Below are positions 6,604-8,222 of a stretch of 8,222 nucleotides of DNA, one piece after another. Within the stretch, counting starts at the first letter, position 1, and each line of letters begins with the position of its first letter. The stretch is from assembly GCA_020850375.1 (NCBI GenBank), contig JADZET010000024.1, positions 1-8,222 on the forward strand, given 5' to 3'. The stretch comes from Phycisphaeraceae bacterium (GTDB taxonomy: Bacteria > Planctomycetota > Phycisphaerae > Phycisphaerales > Phycisphaeraceae). The position numbers and the translations under genes are program-made. The notes under the pieces were generated by a model. It ran no database searches, was not told the DNA's origin, and saw nothing but the letters and a program-made list of their open reading frames with translations.

Positions 6604-7065
6604 TCACCGCCCCGCATCTTCCACCGGCCGCGTCGTCGGCCCCGCGATCCCCGCCGTCCGCTGCCCCATCGCCCTCGCCCTGTCGAGCAGCGCGTCGACA
6701 TCCGTCGCGTTCACTCCGTCCTCCATCGGCAGCGGCTCAAGCGTGAAATGCCACGCCACCTCCGACTTGGCATTGGGCACCATCTCCGCCACCAGGTCCG
6801 GACCGATCGCCTCCCACCACGGCATCTTCGCCCGCTGCTTGACCCACAGCGGCGCATACCCCTGCTTCTCCAGCCGCACGTCATACACCCCGTAAAACTG
6901 GAACGGCACACGCACCGGCGTCCGCCCCACCTCCTCGTCGTTGAGGTAGACCAGCGCACCGACCGGCTCGCTCGTGACGCTGATCGTCCGCTCCACGCAC
7001 CCGACGAACGTCAAGCTCGCCAGCAGCGCCACCACGATGCCCCAATGATTCGTCATCTTGACCAT
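6604..7065 (-). CDS. Small PEGA-domain lipoprotein
   Basis: Predicted membrane-anchored lipoprotein of 153 residues. Residues 1-22 are a lipoprotein signal (MVKMTNHWG, then a hydrophobic stretch) ending in FVGC with Cys23 as the lipidation site; Phe rather than Leu at -3 makes the lipobox slightly atypical. A PEGA domain follows (about 28-72): ISVTSEPVGALVYLNDEEVG, RTPVRVPFQFYGVYDVRLEK and QGY, the small beta-sandwich typical of surface-exposed lipoproteins and of extracytoplasmic parts of other proteins. The rest (about 73-153) contains a Trp-rich motif MPWWEAIGPDLVAEMVP (81-97) and no catalytic signature; the C-terminus is polar and probably flexible. The start is the ATG at 7065, since the lipoprotein signal begins there; codon 4 is an alternative. 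It lies just downstream of recX in the same direction, but a terminator separates them and TACAAT lies 8 nt before the ATG. The role is unknown. Confidence 0.82.
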   Translation of the reverse strand: MVKMTNHWGIVVALLASLTFVGCVERTISVTSEPVGALVYLNDEEVGRTPVRVPFQFYGVYDVRLEKQGYAPLWVKQRAKMPWWEAIGPDLVAEMVPNAKSEVAWHFTLEPLPMEDGVNATDVDALLDRARAMGQRTAGIAGPTTRPVEDAGR

Positions 7066-7073
7066 AACGCGAG

Positions 7074-7079
7074 ATTGTA
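7074..7079 (-). promoter_or_regulatory. Candidate -10 element of the PEGA lipoprotein gene (possible leaderless transcript)
   Basis: TACAAT on the minus strand is followed by CTCGCGTT (8 nt) and the ATG at 7065. There is no purine-rich Shine-Dalgarno between them, and no -35: the position where one would lie is the G/C stem of the recX terminator. Confidence 0.5.
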
Positions 7080-7089
7080 ACCCCTCCCC

Positions 7090-7116
7090 AAAAAGCCCGG
7101 GGGCTCCCGCCCCCGG
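7090..7116 (-). terminator. Intrinsic terminator of recX
   Basis: On the minus strand CCGGGGGC (7116-7109), a 4-nt loop GGGA and GCCCCCGG (7104-7097) form a perfect 8-bp GC stem, followed by GC and five T residues (7094-7090). It begins 7 bp after the recX stop codon and separates recX from the lipoprotein gene. Confidence 0.88.
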
Positions 7117-7122
7117 AACGTC

Positions 7123-7806
7123 CTACTCGTCCCCCTCTTCTCCCCCCACCCGCCGCATCGCCCTTTCAATCACCCCCGACTCAAACCCCCGCCGCGCCAG
7201 CAGCCCCCACAACCTCCGCTTCCTCACCGCCGGCTCCAGCCCCGCCAACCGCGGCAGCCTTGCCCGGGCCAGTTTCACCGCCGCCGCCAACGCCTCGTCC
7301 TCCGACGGCCCCTGCTCCGCCAGCACCTGGTCAATCACCTTCCGACTCAGCCCCTTCTGCCCCAGCTTCACCCCCAGCAGCCGCACCCCCGCCGGCTTCC
7401 GCGCCAGGATCTGCCTGACCAGCTCCCGCCCCATCGCCAGATCGTCCACCGCCCCGATCCGCTCAAGCCGCTCGAGCGCCGCCGCGATCACCGGCCTCTC
7501 AAACCCCGCCTTTTGCAGCTTCAATTCCACCTGCCGCCGGCTCGCCGCCCGCCGGTTGAGCATCTTCATCGCCGCCTTGAATGCCCGCTCGCTGACCCTC
7601 GCCCCCGCCACCCGCTCCGCCAGCGCCTCGTCCCACACCAGCCCCACCCTCAGCCCCAACTCCGCCGCCAGCTTCACCCCCAGCGTCGCCACCCGCCGCC
7701 GTCCCACACGCACCGCCACGCTCACCACCCCCTCGCCCCCCCGGCTCTCCACCGGCTCGATCGCCGTGATCCGTCGATCCCCTGGATTTGCGGTCGGGTC
7801 GAGCAT
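7123..7806 (-). CDS. recX: RecX family regulatory protein
   Basis: Cytoplasmic modulator of RecA: RecX proteins bind in the groove of the RecA filament and limit its extension and recombinase activity. The 227-residue length is slightly above the usual 150-200 because of an N-terminal extension of about 70 residues. The family's three-helix repeats are visible: AFKAAMKMLNRRAASRRQVELKLQKAGFERPVI (75-107) then ALERLERIGAVDDLAMGRELV (110-130), GVRLLGVKLGQKGLSRKVIDQVLAE (140-164), and RKRRLWGLLARRGFESGVIERAMR (195-218). The acidic tail GGEEGDE ends the protein. No recA lies in the window, so the gene stands alone, with its own terminator. TAAGAT ends 6 nt before the ATG at 7806; AGGA is also present but only 2 nt from the ATG. 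Confidence 0.88.
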   Translation of the reverse strand: MLDPTANPGDRRITAIEPVESRGGEGVVSVAVRVGRRRVATLGVKLAAELGLRVGLVWDEALAERVAGARVSERAFKAAMKMLNRRAASRRQVELKLQKAGFERPVIAAALERLERIGAVDDLAMGRELVRQILARKPAGVRLLGVKLGQKGLSRKVIDQVLAEQGPSEDEALAAAVKLARARLPRLAGLEPAVRKRRLWGLLARRGFESGVIERAMRRVGGEEGDE

Positions 7807-7812
7807 GTTCCT

Positions 7813-7818
7813 ATCTTA
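7813..7818 (-). promoter_or_regulatory. Candidate -10 element of recX
   Basis: TAAGAT on the minus strand fits TANNNT and lies 6 nt before the recX ATG; an overlapping TATTAA (7821-7816) is an alternative. No -35 is clear. Across the rest of the divergent spacer (7819-7913), toward the isomerase gene, I see no convincing plus-strand promoter. Confidence 0.35.
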
Positions 7819-7913
7819 ATAGCCTGTTCCCCCGCCGGCCCGAGGCCGCCGCCCTCTCGCGGCAACCCTCCCCGGCCATCCAACCGCCGCCCTTGCCCAG
7901 AAAGTGAGCCCCC

Positions 7914-8222
7914 ATGCTTTCCATGCCCGTCGGGATCCAGCTTTACTCCGTCCGCGACGCCTGCGCCAAGGACCTCCCGGGGGTGCTCAAGCGGCTCGCC
8001 GCCATGGGCTACGAGGGCGTCGAGTTCGCCGGCTACTACAACTACCCCGCCGCCGACCTCAAGAAGATGCTCGACGACTTGGGCCTCAAATGCTGCGGCA
8101 CCCATACGGGCCTGTCCACTCTCATGGGCGACAAGTTCCAGGCCACCGTCGACTTCAACCGCACCCTGGCCAACCCCTACCTCATCGTCCCCGGCCTCTC
8201 CGCCGAGCAGACCAAGTCCGTC
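7914..8222 (+). CDS. Sugar phosphate isomerase/epimerase-like TIM-barrel protein (3' end outside window)
   Basis: First 103 codons of a xylose-isomerase-like TIM-barrel protein (AP endonuclease family 2 / sugar phosphate isomerase-epimerase superfamily). Markers of the barrel N-terminus are PVGIQLYSVRDACAKDLPGV (5-24, first strand and helix), LKRLAAMGYEGVEFAGYY (25-42, with Glu37 on the second strand), LKKMLDDLGLKCCGTHTGLS (49-68, with His64 on the third) and LANPYLIVPGL (85-95). No signal peptide precedes the barrel, so the protein is probably cytoplasmic. The start is the ATG at 7914, with GTGAG about 5 nt upstream as a weak ribosome site; an ATG at codon 4 is equally close to the barrel. 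The metal ligands and substrate determinants lie mostly in the missing part, so the sugar substrate cannot be named. It is divergent from recX. Confidence 0.82.
   Translation, partial: MLSMPVGIQLYSVRDACAKDLPGVLKRLAAMGYEGVEFAGYYNYPAADLKKMLDDLGLKCCGTHTGLSTLMGDKFQATVDFNRTLANPYLIVPGLSAEQTKSV

Overview
The window is a GC-rich bacterial chromosomal segment. It most resembles Planctomycetota, possibly Phycisphaerae. This placement is an inference from the base composition, the long PstC, a small PEGA-domain lipoprotein and a sugar-phosphate isomerase-type TIM-barrel gene; no rRNA or other decisive marker is present. All genes look intact except the two cut by the window edges. I see no mobile element, tRNA, rRNA or CRISPR array.

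Region 1 (bases 1-5595, minus strand) is a phosphate-starvation locus. In transcription order it reads phoB (response regulator), phoR (histidine kinase), pstS (periplasmic phosphate-binding protein), pstC (permease, cut at base 1). PhoR and PhoB sense and signal phosphate limitation, PstS captures phosphate, and PstC forms part of the membrane channel. pstA, pstB and phoU would be expected beyond base 1. The gap of about 110 bp between phoR and pstS holds a pair of GCTAAC repeats with an 11-bp period followed by a -10-like element, a plausible Pho box that would give pstS its own PhoB-dependent promoter.

Region 2 (5596-5796) is an AT-richer island of about 200 bp upstream of phoB. It is dense in inverted repeats: four alternating copies of CCTCATC/GATGAGG, an 8-bp inverted repeat around a TGACGTCA palindrome, and an oligo-T run. 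It probably holds the phoB promoter and leader and the end of the transcript arriving from the next gene.

Region 3 (5797-7065) holds three small genes: a DUF971 protein (minus), a divergent thioredoxin-like [2Fe-2S] ferredoxin (plus), and a PEGA-domain lipoprotein (minus) that converges on the ferredoxin with 4 bp between stop codons. Region 4 (7123-8222) has recX (minus), ending in a strong intrinsic terminator, and the start of a divergent sugar phosphate isomerase/epimerase-like gene that leaves the window.

The window is mostly conventional. The points most worth following are the repeat architecture of the phoB leader, the pst Pho box, an apparent habit of -10 elements lying 6-8 nt before the ATG (suggesting leaderless mRNAs), and the large extracytoplasmic beta-propeller-like domain of PstC.
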